Positions 1 to 9,191 of a stretch of DNA of 64,000 nt are shown piece after piece. How positions within the stretch are numbered: position 1 is the first letter of the stretch; every line of letters begins with the position of its first letter. This DNA comes from Longitalea arenae (GTDB taxonomy: Bacteria; Bacteroidota; Bacteroidia; Chitinophagales; Chitinophagaceae). Both the position numbers and the translations under genes were made by a program. The DNA is taken from assembly GCF_016924755.1 (NCBI RefSeq), contig NZ_JAFFJX010000001.1, positions 1 to 64,000 on the forward strand, written 5' to 3'. The notes under the pieces were generated by a model. It worked only from the letters and a program-made list of their open reading frames with translations. It was not told the origin of the DNA and did not search any database.

Positions 1-308
1 TAAAGAATGCCTATGATATGTATATGAAGCTCGCCGACATCTTCCGTTACTGCACCTGTAAAGAGCAGGCGTTTAAACGATTGGCCTTATGGTTCAATGA
101 GGTTGAAGATGCAGGAATTGAATCTTTTAGAGCCGTGTACCGCTCCATTGAAACTCACTACGAAAGTATATTGAATTACTTTAATAACAGAAGTACCAAC
201 GCTTCTGCCGAATCCTTCAATGCAAAAATTAAAGCCTTTAGATCTTCTGCACGGGGAGTTCGGGACATTAATTTCTTCCTATTCAGACTCCAGAAAATCT
301 ATGCTTAA
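1..308 (+). CDS. ISL3-type transposase, C-terminal fragment cut by window edge
   Basis: The frame is already open at base 3, so the gene starts outside the window and only the last ~102 residues are seen. The sequence resembles the C-terminal end of DDE transposases of the ISL3 (IS204/IS1001/IS1165) family: an aromatic/basic helix (KRLALWFNEVED), then NYFNNRSTNASAESFNAKIK, where the conserved Asn/Glu-rich stretch carries the last acidic residue of the DDE triad, then a short RLQKIYA tail. Such proteins cut and join insertion-sequence ends. The left inverted repeat lies outside the window, so element boundaries cannot be set. Whether the element is intact cannot be judged because the edge, not a mutation, removes the 5' part. 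Confidence 0.8.
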   Translation, partial: KNAYDMYMKLADIFRYCTCKEQAFKRLALWFNEVEDAGIESFRAVYRSIETHYESILNYFNNRSTNASAESFNAKIKAFRSSARGVRDINFFLFRLQKIYA

Positions 309-576
309 CTACCTCATCCCCCAAAAATTTGACTTGACCCATAAAAAATCAATTCTCCTCAATTTTTGTGATCTAAATAATATAAAAAGGCAAAAATTGC
401 CGATTTCAGGCCGGAAAATATGACTTTCCACATGCCGGTTTTAAAAAAACTGACAATTACACGTAGGAAACAGATATTTTAAAAATGATTATTTGTTGCC
501 CTTTAAGGAACTTGCTTTATATCATAAAATCATTGTCCTTCTTCCTTCATTACTTATCTTGCCGCAAAGAGGTGTT
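309..576. other. IS right flank and helicase leader, no gene
   Basis: The stretch after the transposase stop is AT-rich and probably contains the right end of the insertion sequence near 315-345 (a CCCCC run followed by AAAAATTTGACTTGACCC). The matching left end is not in the window. No convincing coding region is present. The remainder is the leader of the downstream helicase, ending with an AGAGG Shine-Dalgarno-like site at 568-572. Confidence 0.4.
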
Positions 577-2823
577 ATGGCTTTTTCTACCGATACATCC
601 AATGTACTTTTTCAACTGGCTGTTCGGTTTGTGAATCAAACAAACCGCCACCTTTTCCTGACCGGAAAAGCGGGCACCGGCAAAACCACTTTTTTAAAAT
701 ATATCCGCGATAATACCTTTAAAAAACTGGCCGTAGTGGCGCCTACCGGCGTGGCGGCCATCAATGCCGGCGGTGTCACCTTACACTCTTTTTTTCAGCT
801 CCCTCATGGCTCTTTTATTCCCGTTCATCAAAGCGGCTGGAACAGCAACAGTTCCTTTAACACCCCGCATACCCTGTTGACCAACCTGCGGCTGAACAAC
901 GACAAAAAACGGCTGCTGCAGGAACTGGAACTACTCATCATCGACGAGGTGAGTATGTTGCGGGCCGATATTCTCGACGAGATCGATTGCATCCTGCGCC
1001 ATGTAAGAAGAAAGCAGTGGGAGCCTTTCGGCGGCGTGCAGATGCTTTATATCGGCGACCTGTTTCAATTGCCTCCGGTAACTAAAAGCGAAGAATGGGA
1101 TGTTTTACGGCAATATTACCGCAGTCCCTTCTTTTTTGAAGCGCAGGCCCTGCAGCAAAAACCACCCTTGTACCTGGAACTGAAAAAGATCTACCGCCAG
1201 CATGAACAGGAGTTTATCAGTGTGTTGAATAATATCCGGAACAATACAACGACCGACGAAGACCTGAACCTGCTGCATAAACACTACCTGCCCGGTTACG
1301 AAAGGGCAGAAAATGAAAATTACATCACCCTTACCACCCATAACGCGAGGGCGGATACGATCAACCAGCAACAGCTGAACAGGCTGCCTGGTGAATTGAT
1401 CGAATTTCGCGCCGAAGTGAGCGGTGATTTCAATGAGCGGGCTTTTCCCGCCGACCAGCTATTGCCATTGAAAGCAGGCGCCCAGATCATGTTCATAAAG
1501 AATGATAAGGGTGAATCAAGAAGATTTTTCAATGGCAAAATTGCCACCGTGTCCCGTATTGCCGGTGAAGAAATATATGTCAGGCTGGAGGGCGATGAAC
1601 ATGAGATGCTGCTGGAAAAAGAAACCTGGCAGAACATCCGCTACCAGTATAATAATGAAGAAGATAAAATAGAAGAGGAGGAGGTGGGTTCTTTTAAACA
1701 GTATCCCATCCGGCTGGCCTGGGCCATCACCATTCACAAAAGCCAGGGCCTTACATTTGAAAAAGCGATCATCGATGCCGGGGCATCCTTTGCGCCCGGA
1801 CAGGTATATGTTGCGCTTAGCCGCCTGACCTCCCTGAGCGGACTGGTACTTTATTCCCGCATTCATCCCGGCAGTATCAATACCGATGAACGGGTGCTTG
1901 CGTTCACCCGGCTTGAAAGAGAAGAAGACCAGTTGGCACAGGAATTACAGCGTGAGCAGGAAATATTCTTAACCCGCTCCCTGGTGTTAACTTTTGACTG
2001 GCTAAAGCTGGCCGAAGGAATGCAAATGCATTTTGAAGGGTACGAAAGCAGGCAAATCCCCGATAAAAACACCTGCGTGTTATGGGCCAAAGAGCTATTG
2101 GACGCCGTGTTAAAACAGCAGGAAATGGCCGATAAATTCACGCGGCAACTGGAGCAGTTGTTGCCCAGGGCCCCGGAGGACGGCTATCAGTTCCTTCAGC
2201 AACGGGTTATGGCAGGAAGCGCTTACTTTTTACAGGCTATGGATGTCATGGAAACTTCCATCAAAGACCATATAGCCGCTATTAAAGTAAAACCCAAGGC
2301 AAAAAAATATGTTTCTACCCTGCAGCAGCTGCTGCTGTTGCCACAGCGAAAAAAACAGCAATTACAACAGGCCCTGCAAATCATTGATGGATTGGTAAAA
2401 GGGGTTAAAGCAGCGGATCTGTTAGCGCAGGTAGAAGAAAATAAAAGATCGGAAAACATACAAACAATAGCAGAGGCGGAATCAAAACCTGTCAAAGCCC
2501 AAAGAGGCGAATCGAACCGCATAAGTCTGCAATTGTTTAAGGAAGGTAAGGATCTGAGGGAAATAGCAGCCATCCGGAATCTGGCCCCATCTACGATCGA
2601 AGGTCACCTGATACCGTTTATAAGCACCGGAGAGATTGATATTAAGGATATGGTGGCAGCCGATAAATTAGCTGTTATACTTCAGGCCGTAGAAGCATTG
2701 AATGGTGAGAACATTACGTTGACACCGCTCAAGGAAAAACTGGGTGATGCTTTTTCTTATACTGAAATAAAAGCGGCTTTATCGTACCGCGATTGGTTAC
2801 AGGTGAGTAAAGCCGCAGATTAA
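577..2823 (+). CDS. PIF1/RecD-like superfamily 1 DNA helicase with C-terminal helix-turn-helix domain
   Basis: Predicted ATP-dependent DNA helicase of 748 aa. The Walker A motif GKAGTGKTT lies at residues 30-38, the Walker B/DEAD-like segment LLIIDEVSML near 119-128, the SF1 motif TIHKSQGLTFEKA near 386-398 and the motif VI segment QVYVALSRL near 409-417, an arrangement typical of PIF1-like proteins. A linker region follows, then residues ~646-748 resemble the HTH_40 domain found at the end of some RecQ-like helicases (LFKEGKDLREIAAIRNLAPSTIEGHL). ATG at 577 is chosen over an upstream TTG at 493 because AGAGG sits 5 nt before it and family similarity starts there. The PAP2 gene follows after 19 bp, so they are probably co-transcribed. 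The likely role is DNA repair or replication-fork processing; the exact substrate is unknown. Confidence 0.88.
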   Translation: MAFSTDTSNVLFQLAVRFVNQTNRHLFLTGKAGTGKTTFLKYIRDNTFKKLAVVAPTGVAAINAGGVTLHSFFQLPHGSFIPVHQSGWNSNSSFNTPHTLLTNLRLNNDKKRLLQELELLIIDEVSMLRADILDEIDCILRHVRRKQWEPFGGVQMLYIGDLFQLPPVTKSEEWDVLRQYYRSPFFFEAQALQQKPPLYLELKKIYRQHEQEFISVLNNIRNNTTTDEDLNLLHKHYLPGYERAENENYITLTTHNARADTINQQQLNRLPGELIEFRAEVSGDFNERAFPADQLLPLKAGAQIMFIKNDKGESRRFFNGKIATVSRIAGEEIYVRLEGDEHEMLLEKETWQNIRYQYNNEEDKIEEEEVGSFKQYPIRLAWAITIHKSQGLTFEKAIIDAGASFAPGQVYVALSRLTSLSGLVLYSRIHPGSINTDERVLAFTRLEREEDQLAQELQREQEIFLTRSLVLTFDWLKLAEGMQMHFEGYESRQIPDKNTCVLWAKELLDAVLKQQEMADKFTRQLEQLLPRAPEDGYQFLQQRVMAGSAYFLQAMDVMETSIKDHIAAIKVKPKAKKYVSTLQQLLLLPQRKKQQLQQALQIIDGLVKGVKAADLLAQVEENKRSENIQTIAEAESKPVKAQRGESNRISLQLFKEGKDLREIAAIRNLAPSTIEGHLIPFISTGEIDIKDMVAADKLAVILQAVEALNGENITLTPLKEKLGDAFSYTEIKAALSYRDWLQVSKAAD

Positions 2824-2842
2824 CGGTAATAATAATTTAGCT

Positions 2843-3541
2843 ATGGCACAAACGGATCTGTCGCCCCAGGAAAAAAAAGTAGCCGATAAAGTGGTCATTC
2901 TTTCTAAAGAACTGATCATCCTGCTCATTGTTTTTACCGTTAGCCTCCTGCTGTTTTTGTTTATTGCTTACCGGGTTTTTTATCTCGATAAAACCGGCGC
3001 CGATGAAAGGGCCTTTGCTTTTGCTCATTCCCTGGTCAATGATAATATGACCCGGTTAATGGAGTTCATAACTTTCTTTGGTTCCCATTACTTTTTGATA
3101 CCTGCCAATCTTCTTTTATGCTTTTATTTCCTGATCCGGAAAAGAGGACGGTACTCTATCAAGGTGAGCGCTATTGCGCTCAGCAGTGTGCTCATCATGC
3201 TGGGACTGAAATTATTATTTAACCGCCATCGCCCCCTGATCCCCTTACTGGAACCAGCGCGCGGACTGAGTTTTCCCAGCGGCCATGCTTTCATGAGCGT
3301 ATGTTTTTATGGCTTGCTGATGATCATCATCTGGCGGGAAGAAAGGCCCAAACCGGTATTGAAATGGACACTATTAATCTTGGTGATCGCATTGCTCCTG
3401 GGCATAGGTTTTAGCCGCATCTATTTGCGGGTACACTATTTTACAGACGTGATCGCCGGCTTTTGCATTGGTTCAACCTGGTTATTTCTCAGCTCTTTCC
3501 TCATTGATCAGATCAGACCCACGGGTTTGAAAAAAGCATGA
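2843..3541 (+). CDS. PAP2-family membrane phosphatase
   Basis: Integral membrane protein of 232 aa with about six hydrophobic segments and the three-part phosphatase signature of the type 2 phosphatidic acid phosphatase family: KLLFNRHRP near 123-131, FPSGH near 141-145 and SRIYLRVHYFTD near 190-201. The histidines of the second and third parts form and relay the phosphoenzyme intermediate. Family members dephosphorylate lipid phosphates such as undecaprenyl pyrophosphate or phosphatidylglycerol phosphate at the outer face of the inner membrane; the sequence alone does not settle which. It lies 19 bp after the helicase stop and converges on the META lipoprotein gene, with 13 bp between their stops. 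Confidence 0.87.
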   Translation: MAQTDLSPQEKKVADKVVILSKELIILLIVFTVSLLLFLFIAYRVFYLDKTGADERAFAFAHSLVNDNMTRLMEFITFFGSHYFLIPANLLLCFYFLIRKRGRYSIKVSAIALSSVLIMLGLKLLFNRHRPLIPLLEPARGLSFPSGHAFMSVCFYGLLMIIIWREERPKPVLKWTLLILVIALLLGIGFSRIYLRVHYFTDVIAGFCIGSTWLFLSSFLIDQIRPTGLKKA

Positions 3542-3554
3542 ACAAGGCCGGGGA

Positions 3555-4052
3555 TCAGGTTTTATTGATCACCGGTTTCGGAGCTACCTTGCGCGTCCAG
3601 CGGGAGATCTCGGTTTGATTGAATAAAAGGATCAGGATGCCATTCTGCAATCTGTAGCTGTTTGTACGCAACAGGTTTTCCAGGAATGCTTTTTCATTAT
3701 AGCCAATGCAGGCCATTTTAGTAGTAACGATCCGCTGATTGAATTGCAGGGTAGAATCGGTAAAGTCAAAACTCCCGTTCATATTGTTGCAACCGGTATT
3801 ACCGGTAAACCGCTTGGTTTCCAGGTTAAATTCCAGCCGGGGAATTTTACCGGTAGCTGTATCGGATGCCAGCACGGGTTGCAGAAACCACAATCCGCCC
3901 AGTTTGGTAGTATCCGGTTGCGACTGTGGCGCTTGTGCAATAGCAGTATCTTTTTTTTCGGCTTTTGTACTGTCGTAGGTGGGTAAATTATTGCCAGGGG
4001 AGCCATTACAAGACAGTACCCAAATGCTTAATAGTAAGGTAAACGGTCTCAT
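3555..4052 (-). CDS. META-domain lipoprotein
   Basis: A 165-aa predicted lipoprotein. The N-terminal signal ends in a VLSC lipobox with the acylated cysteine at residue 15. After a low-complexity Ser/Asp/Lys linker the C-terminal ~110 residues match the META fold seen in HslJ: LGGLWFLQPV, then the hallmark GNTGCNNMNGSF and TKMACIG. HslJ-type proteins are envelope proteins linked to stress or antibiotic tolerance; no enzymatic activity is established. It is transcribed leftward, downstream of the YpfJ-like metallopeptidase across a dispersed-repeat spacer of ~125 bp. Confidence 0.85.
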   Translation of the reverse strand: MRPFTLLLSIWVLSCNGSPGNNLPTYDSTKAEKKDTAIAQAPQSQPDTTKLGGLWFLQPVLASDTATGKIPRLEFNLETKRFTGNTGCNNMNGSFDFTDSTLQFNQRIVTTKMACIGYNEKAFLENLLRTNSYRLQNGILILLFNQTEISRWTRKVAPKPVINKT

Positions 4053-4082
4053 ATAACAGTTACCTTAAAAAATAATGCCACC

Positions 4083-4190
4083 CGGGATTGCTGATTTCGG
4101 GATTTTGAGATTTTGAGATTTGTTATGATGCAGCCTCAACTAAAATCTCAAAATCCAGAAATCCCAAAATCTCGAAATCAATTCAGTGAA
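4083..4190. repeat. Dispersed intergenic repeat with inverted arms (copy 1)
   Basis: The spacer is made of short motifs such as ATTTCGGGATTTTGAGATTT on the left and AAATCCCAAAATCTCGAAATC on the right. These are near inverted complements, so the region can fold into a long imperfect hairpin. A related copy lies at 12974-13083. The right end ATTCAG overlaps the last codons of the metallopeptidase (stop 4178-4180). Confidence 0.65.
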
Positions 4191-5029
4191 GGATCTCTAA
4201 AAGTATTGCCCTGGCTCAGGTCGCCGGTTTCAAACCCTTTTTTAAACCAGTACATCCGCTGGGCAGAAGTGCCGTGGGTAAACGATTCAGGTACAACCCT
4301 TCCCTGGGCCTGTTTTTGCAGGCGATCGTCGCCAATGGCATTGGCCGCATTCAGGGCTTCCTCGATATCATTTTCTTCAAGAATGTTCTTCATACGCTGC
4401 GCATGATGCGCCCATACCCCGGCCAGGAAATCGGCCTGCAATTCCAGCTTTACGGAATATTTATTGTATTCTTCCTCACTTAACTGCTGCCTTAACCGAT
4501 GCATTTTATCGCTGGTGCCATTCAGTTTTTGAATATGGTGGCCCACTTCATGCGCAACCACATAGGCCATGGCAAAATCGCCGGGTGCATGTAAATGGTT
4601 TTGCATATCTTCAAAGAAGGACAGGTCGATATATACTTTTTGATCGCCGGGGCAATAGAAAGGTCCGGTGGCTGATCCTGCCATTCCGCAGGCGCTTTGT
4701 ACCGATTGTCTGAAAAGGACCAGGGTAGGTTCCACATATGATTCGCCCGATGCTGAGAATAATTTGTTCCACACATCTTCCGTATCCGCCAGCACTACTT
4801 TTATAAAGCTCGCTCTTTCATCATCCAGTTTCTGTTCTTCCGCACTCATTTCCTGGGCCGGCCCCTGTTGTGGCAGTGCCTGGGGAATTTCAGCAGCGTC
4901 TCCACCCAGAAACAGCTTCACTAAAAGGACAATAACGCCGATAATACCACCGCCTACAGCCAGACCGCCGCCTGAAAAGCCCCTGCGGTCTTCAACATTT
5001 GAGCTTTCGCGCCGTCCGATCCATTTCAT
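4178..5029 (-). CDS. YpfJ/KPN_02809-type neutral zinc metallopeptidase
   Basis: A 283-aa membrane-anchored protein of the putative neutral zinc metallopeptidase family. The N-terminus has the typical start MKWIGRRESSNVEDRRG, a glycine-rich hydrophobic segment (about 22-42) that should anchor it in the inner membrane, then a soluble catalytic domain with the zinc signature HEVGHH near 159-164 and a downstream Glu-containing helix (LELQADFLAGVWAHHA). Start at 5029 is preferred over 5050 because the family start MKW lies there. The physiological substrate of this family is not known. It is downstream of and on the same strand as the hybrid kinase (74 bp gap). Confidence 0.88.
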   Translation of the reverse strand: MKWIGRRESSNVEDRRGFSGGGLAVGGGIIGVIVLLVKLFLGGDAAEIPQALPQQGPAQEMSAEEQKLDDERASFIKVVLADTEDVWNKLFSASGESYVEPTLVLFRQSVQSACGMAGSATGPFYCPGDQKVYIDLSFFEDMQNHLHAPGDFAMAYVVAHEVGHHIQKLNGTSDKMHRLRQQLSEEEYNKYSVKLELQADFLAGVWAHHAQRMKNILEENDIEEALNAANAIGDDRLQKQAQGRVVPESFTHGTSAQRMYWFKKGFETGDLSQGNTFRDPSLN

Positions 5030-5103
5030 AATAACTATTTTAAGATGCAAAAATAGGTAGCTGGCCTATCACAAAAAATTTTGTGCCTTCCTGCTTTGGG
5101 CGC

Positions 5104-7470
5104 TTATTTGAGGTGTTTCAATAACACGCGGAAGAGCTCATCGGGGTTGAATGGCTTTACGACAATATCGGTGAGTCCGGCACTTGCTACATCCTTTTCT
5201 ACTTCGGCAGGCAAACTGGCGGTCAATGCAATGACCGGTAAGCTAAGGCCGCGGGCACGTAAGCGGCGGGTAGCCTCGAAGCCATCCATAACAGGCATGT
5301 TCAGGTCCATTAAAACAATGCGGTATTTGCCCGGCAGGATCTTCTCCAGTGCTTCTTCTCCATTCGTGGCTACTTCTACCACAGCGCCGCTGCGTTCAAG
5401 CAATGACTGCGCTACCATGATATTAAAAGGATTGTCTTCCACCACTAAAATGGAAACATCCTGTAATTGTTTTTCGGGAACAACCGTTTTATGGTCAGCT
5501 ATATCAACACCTGCCGGTTCATCGCTGAGCGCAAAGGTCTGGGTAAAATAAAAAACAGACCCTTTTCCCGGCTCACTGCTCAGGTTCAATGTAACGCCCT
5601 GTAGCTCCAGGATGCGTTTGGTAATGGCCAATCCGAGGCCGGTTCCTCCATAACTACGGGAGGTGGATGAATCGGCCTGGGTAAACCGGTCAAAGATCAA
5701 CTGCTGCTTTTCCGGTGCGATGCCAATACCGGTATCAGCAACCATAAAAGTCAGCGTTATCTTGTCTTCGGTTATTTTCTCTGCATGGATCGATAAATGC
5801 ACAGAACCCACTTCGGTGAACTTGATGGCGTTTTGTACCAGGTTAAAGATCACCTGCGAGGTACGGGTAGGGTCGCCAATAATTTTCCGGGTGATCTGGC
5901 TATCGACCGCTGCATTTAAAGTGATCTTTTTTTCAACGGCCTTGCTGCCAAGGCCACCTGTAATATGCTGCGCAATACTGCCGATATCCATGGGGATCAT
6001 TTCAAAATTCACCTTGCCGGCTTCAATCTTATTATAATCGAGAATATCGTTTACGATCGACAGCAGATTATTGGCAGAAAACAACAATACATTCAGGTTC
6101 TTTTCCTGGTCTTTGCGGGGTGTATTCCGCAACAAGATGTGCGCCATACCGATCACCACGTTCAATGGCGTTCGTATCTCGTGCGACATGGTGCTAAGGA
6201 ATTCCGTTTTGGCGTTCAAGCCCTGCTTTGCTTCATTGGCCGCTTTGCGAAGCGCATAGGCAAAGCGGTGGGAGAGTACCAGCGATTGTAAAAAGAAGAA
6301 TAAGACGTAGCCGGTAAATACGATCCACTTTTCAGTATGGAGCATCTGAAAATAATGCAGATTGATGATCAGGAACACCAACAACATAACACCACAGCTC
6401 ATGAGTGCAAACACTGCGCCCACCCTTTTGTACTTAACAGCCCTGATGCAGGAATAAAATGCGAAGCCGATATACAGGAACATCACGACGAGGAATGGCA
6501 CTATGCCTTTGGTAAAGATCCAGGGGGGCGTTACCAGGATAACCAATGCATAGAACAGGCAGATATACACCACCGCATCCACGATGAAGCGGTTTGCATC
6601 TTTCGGGTATACACTTTGAAAATAACGGGAGAACAGGGCTACACCGAGAATAAGACTTAAATATTCGAGACGAATGGTCAGAAACCAGCTCAGGTTGGGA
6701 AAAACGGAATGTAAGACATACAGGCTTGTACCAACCATACGGTAACTGTACACTATACAGAAAAGCGAAAAATAAAGAATGGCTTTATCGCGGCTGCCAA
6801 ATGCATAAAACCCGAAAAAGAACAAGCCGCCCATGAGCAAACAGCCGGCCAGCAGCAGGTCATAGGCTTTGTCGCGCTGCAGGCTTAAAAAAAGTTTCCT
6901 GCTTTCGCCGATAACCGGTTGTTTGTAGGTACCGCCTTTCGTATGCCAGAAATTGGCAACCTGTAACAGCACATGCAATGTATCAGCAGCAGCAGGAAGA
7001 TTGACAGTTTGCGTACTCCAGAAAGGAATGGCGTTTCGCGCAGATGTATCCGGCCGGCCATTGAATAACAGCAGTGAATCGTTAATGAACATCCTGTAGG
7101 AACAGTAAACATCCGGCATCAGCAATGCCAGTTGGGGCCGCTTTTCAGGCAATAGAATGGTGAGCGCATAGGTGGCATAGCCTTCCACGGGTAAGTGTTG
7201 GCCATGCAGCTGAACGGTATTCCAAAGCGAAGGATAGTTTATAAGATCTGGCGCCGTGGACAATGGATCACCCGGCTGCAATAAGCGATGCCAGTAAAAC
7301 TGCCATTCACCGACTAAAGAGATCTGCTGGTCCTGTAAATTCACCGCACGAAGATCGAGCACACCGTTGCGGGCAGCTACTCTGCTCAATGGTTTATCCT
7401 TTGCCAGGCAAACAGGCAAACAGCCGTAGACAAGAAGGGCAGTCAACAAAAGCCATCTGACGTGTTTCAT
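5104..7470 (-). CDS. Hybrid sensor histidine kinase with 7TMR-DISM sensor and receiver domain
   Basis: A 788-aa membrane sensor. A signal peptide (1-23) leads to an extracytoplasmic jelly-roll-like 7TMR-DISMED2 domain (~35-180), then seven transmembrane helices (~205-395). A HisKA dimerisation helix carries the phospho-acceptor His in FLSTMSHEIRTPLN near residue 428, followed by an HATPase domain with N, G1 (DTGIGI) and G2 (GTGLGLAI near 610) boxes. A C-terminal receiver domain (~675-788) holds the acceptor Asp in LMDLNMPVMDG near 720. DISM sensors often bind carbohydrates or other small ligands. No DNA-binding output domain is attached and no response regulator is adjacent, so a phosphotransfer partner must lie elsewhere. 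Confidence 0.93.
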   Translation of the reverse strand: MKHVRWLLLTALLVYGCLPVCLAKDKPLSRVAARNGVLDLRAVNLQDQQISLVGEWQFYWHRLLQPGDPLSTAPDLINYPSLWNTVQLHGQHLPVEGYATYALTILLPEKRPQLALLMPDVYCSYRMFINDSLLLFNGRPDTSARNAIPFWSTQTVNLPAAADTLHVLLQVANFWHTKGGTYKQPVIGESRKLFLSLQRDKAYDLLLAGCLLMGGLFFFGFYAFGSRDKAILYFSLFCIVYSYRMVGTSLYVLHSVFPNLSWFLTIRLEYLSLILGVALFSRYFQSVYPKDANRFIVDAVVYICLFYALVILVTPPWIFTKGIVPFLVVMFLYIGFAFYSCIRAVKYKRVGAVFALMSCGVMLLVFLIINLHYFQMLHTEKWIVFTGYVLFFFLQSLVLSHRFAYALRKAANEAKQGLNAKTEFLSTMSHEIRTPLNVVIGMAHILLRNTPRKDQEKNLNVLLFSANNLLSIVNDILDYNKIEAGKVNFEMIPMDIGSIAQHITGGLGSKAVEKKITLNAAVDSQITRKIIGDPTRTSQVIFNLVQNAIKFTEVGSVHLSIHAEKITEDKITLTFMVADTGIGIAPEKQQLIFDRFTQADSSTSRSYGGTGLGLAITKRILELQGVTLNLSSEPGKGSVFYFTQTFALSDEPAGVDIADHKTVVPEKQLQDVSILVVEDNPFNIMVAQSLLERSGAVVEVATNGEEALEKILPGKYRIVLMDLNMPVMDGFEATRRLRARGLSLPVIALTASLPAEVEKDVASAGLTDIVVKPFNPDELFRVLLKHLK

Positions 7471-7680
7471 ACAACCGGTTCGGGCATTTTCTACAGGGTG
7501 AGTTTACACAAACGCATCCTACCTGGAAAAATGATCGACAGGCAGACAAATTATCACATTCATGGGGATTAGAGAAATTATGGCCGGCTTTGTTGATTAA
7601 AATTAAATATGATCGAATATTTCTTAGGTAAAATCACTTAAAACGATAACCGCAGGACATATTCATAAATGCAAAAGAAA

Positions 7681-7707
7681 AGGGCTGCCTGCGGTGAGGA
7701 CAGCCCT
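7681..7707 (-). terminator. Intrinsic terminator of the OmpA-like gene
   Basis: AGGGCTG at 7681-7687 pairs with CAGCCCT at 7701-7707. On the minus strand the stem is followed by TTTTCTTTT. It lies 22 bp past the stop of the OmpA-like lipoprotein gene. Confidence 0.8.
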
Positions 7708-7728
7708 GAACTATTCTGATAAGAACTT

Positions 7729-8598
7729 TTATGATTTTTTAGGCTCCAGCAGTTTGAAGAACTGATCGAGCTGAGGCAGGATCACGATCCTTGTTCTGCG
7801 GTTAGCGGCACGGCCGGCAGGCGTATCGTTTGGCGCTACCGGTAAATATTCACCGCGGCCTGCAGCTGCGATATGCGCGGGGTTCAACCCGTATTGGTTT
7901 TGCAATACACGTACGACAGCAGTGGCGCGGTGCACGCTCAGATCCCAGTTGTCGAGCAGAACGCCTTTGGCAAATTTTACGTTATCGGTGTGGCCTTCCA
8001 CCATGAATTCGATATCGGGTTGGTTCTGTAATACCTTGGCTACTTTACCGAGCACTTCAGTTGCTTTGGGTGTTATTACATAACTACCGCTGTTGAATAA
8101 CAGTTTATCGGAGATGTCGATATATACCACACCTTTGTCAACTTTGATATTGATATCTTCATCGGCCAGGTTACCTATGGCGCCTTTCAGGTTCATCACC
8201 AGGGCCATATTTAAAGAATCCTTACGCGCCATAGAAGCTTGCAGGTCCTGGATATAGGCGTCTTTTGCACCAATGTTCTCCAGTGATTTCTTAATGCTTT
8301 CGGCCTGTGAAGATGAAATAACTGACAGGTCCTGCAGTTGTTTCAAAGCCTGCGTATTGTTCTCTTTTAAGAATTCGTTTTGTTTTTTGAGGCTGGCGAT
8401 CTCATTTTCCAGGGCTGATTTGTTACGGGCGTATTCAGCTTTTGCGTCTTCGCAGCTTTTCAGGTCACCCTGCAGTTTCGTATAATTACCACTCAGCTCA
8501 TTGTACTTTGCTACTTCACCTTTATATTTTTTTGAGCTGACACAGGAAAAAAGCAACAGCGAAGAAAGCCCTGTAAATAACACCTGTTTACATTTCAT
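7729..8598 (-). CDS. OmpA-family peptidoglycan-binding lipoprotein
   Basis: A 289-aa protein with a lipoprotein signal (lipobox LFSC, Cys at residue 19), a long alpha-helical, Lys/Glu/Gln-rich coiled-coil stretch (~25-130) and a C-terminal OmpA-like domain (~165-280). The domain has the usual peptidoglycan-binding elements: EGHTDN, WDLSVHRA and GRGEYLPVAPNDT followed by NRRTRIVI. It should sit in the outer membrane and grip diaminopimelate in the cell wall, acting as an envelope spacer or anchor. The start at 8598 is chosen because the signal peptide begins there; upstream in-frame codons give an implausible leader. A terminator follows directly. Confidence 0.9.
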   Translation of the reverse strand: MKCKQVLFTGLSSLLLFSCVSSKKYKGEVAKYNELSGNYTKLQGDLKSCEDAKAEYARNKSALENEIASLKKQNEFLKENNTQALKQLQDLSVISSSQAESIKKSLENIGAKDAYIQDLQASMARKDSLNMALVMNLKGAIGNLADEDINIKVDKGVVYIDISDKLLFNSGSYVITPKATEVLGKVAKVLQNQPDIEFMVEGHTDNVKFAKGVLLDNWDLSVHRATAVVRVLQNQYGLNPAHIAAAGRGEYLPVAPNDTPAGRAANRRTRIVILPQLDQFFKLLEPKKS

Positions 8599-9140
8599 AT
8601 TGTATGTTGTTTTAATTGTTACCCAGACCCTCACTATCCATTCACTTTCCGGCCACCCATAAGCAAGGATTGTGCCTGGCAGCCGCAAAGGTATTGATCA
8701 AAACAATTATCCCCCTTTCTTATTTAAATAAAGGCCGAATTTAAGATCGTTTTAATAAATTTTTTTACCTGACGCCGCTATTGCAGTCTGCGTTATAAGT
8801 ATTTTTTTGGCCTCTGCAACCTTTGGGCGTGCAATACCAGTCATGTAAAGCTGCTTTAATAACTTCTGATGGCCGGTTAAACCGCGGCTCGAACAGCAAA
8901 AACGCGCAATACTAACGGAAGCTTATAGGCGTATATATCCTATCGTTCAACGCATTCATTCCGGAGGCGGATGACAAAATTGCCATTGAGGCCAGCTTTC
9001 ATCCGAAAGCGCCGGTAAGCCTTTCAATATGCCTGACAGATGCGGAATGGTGAGCGCTCTAATGATCAGATTGTCATGCCATTGACCCTGAGCCGGGATA
9101 TAAATGTAATTAATGATTATATAAGCCAAGCGGCACAAAA
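8599..9140. other. Intergenic region without supported gene
   Basis: No open frame here has a plausible start, ribosome site or recognisable protein. The first part (8599-8770) is the AT-rich promoter region of the leftward OmpA-like gene. A frame at about 8916-9054 on the plus strand reads like degenerate protein sequence but has no start codon, so it is not called. The stretch leads into the structured segment before recA. Confidence 0.5.
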
Positions 9141-9159
9141 AATACCACTAAGTGGTATT
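9141..9159. promoter_or_regulatory. 19-bp perfect palindrome, candidate operator
   Basis: AATACCACTAAGTGGTATT is a perfect inverted repeat with 9-bp arms around a central A, in otherwise featureless intergenic DNA. Its form suits a dimeric regulator. A TTTG (9162-9165) and TCACTTTG (9181-9188) follow and could be a weak promoter for the hairpin/terminator segment directly downstream. The regulator is unknown. Confidence 0.5.
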
Positions 9160-9191
9160 GATTTGAATCAGGAATTATTGTCACTTTGTTA

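Noticed and set aside
220-423. 67-aa frame over the IS end
   Set aside because: It is a shadow of the transposase in another frame and extends through the probable IS terminus.
1105-2573. Antisense frames of 88-116 aa inside the helicase gene
   Set aside because: They are shadows of the strongly coding opposite strand; similar shadows inside other genes were also ignored.
8916-9054. Possible degraded protein-coding segment on the plus strand
   Set aside because: It reads like protein for ~45 codons but has no start codon, no ribosome site and no recognisable family.
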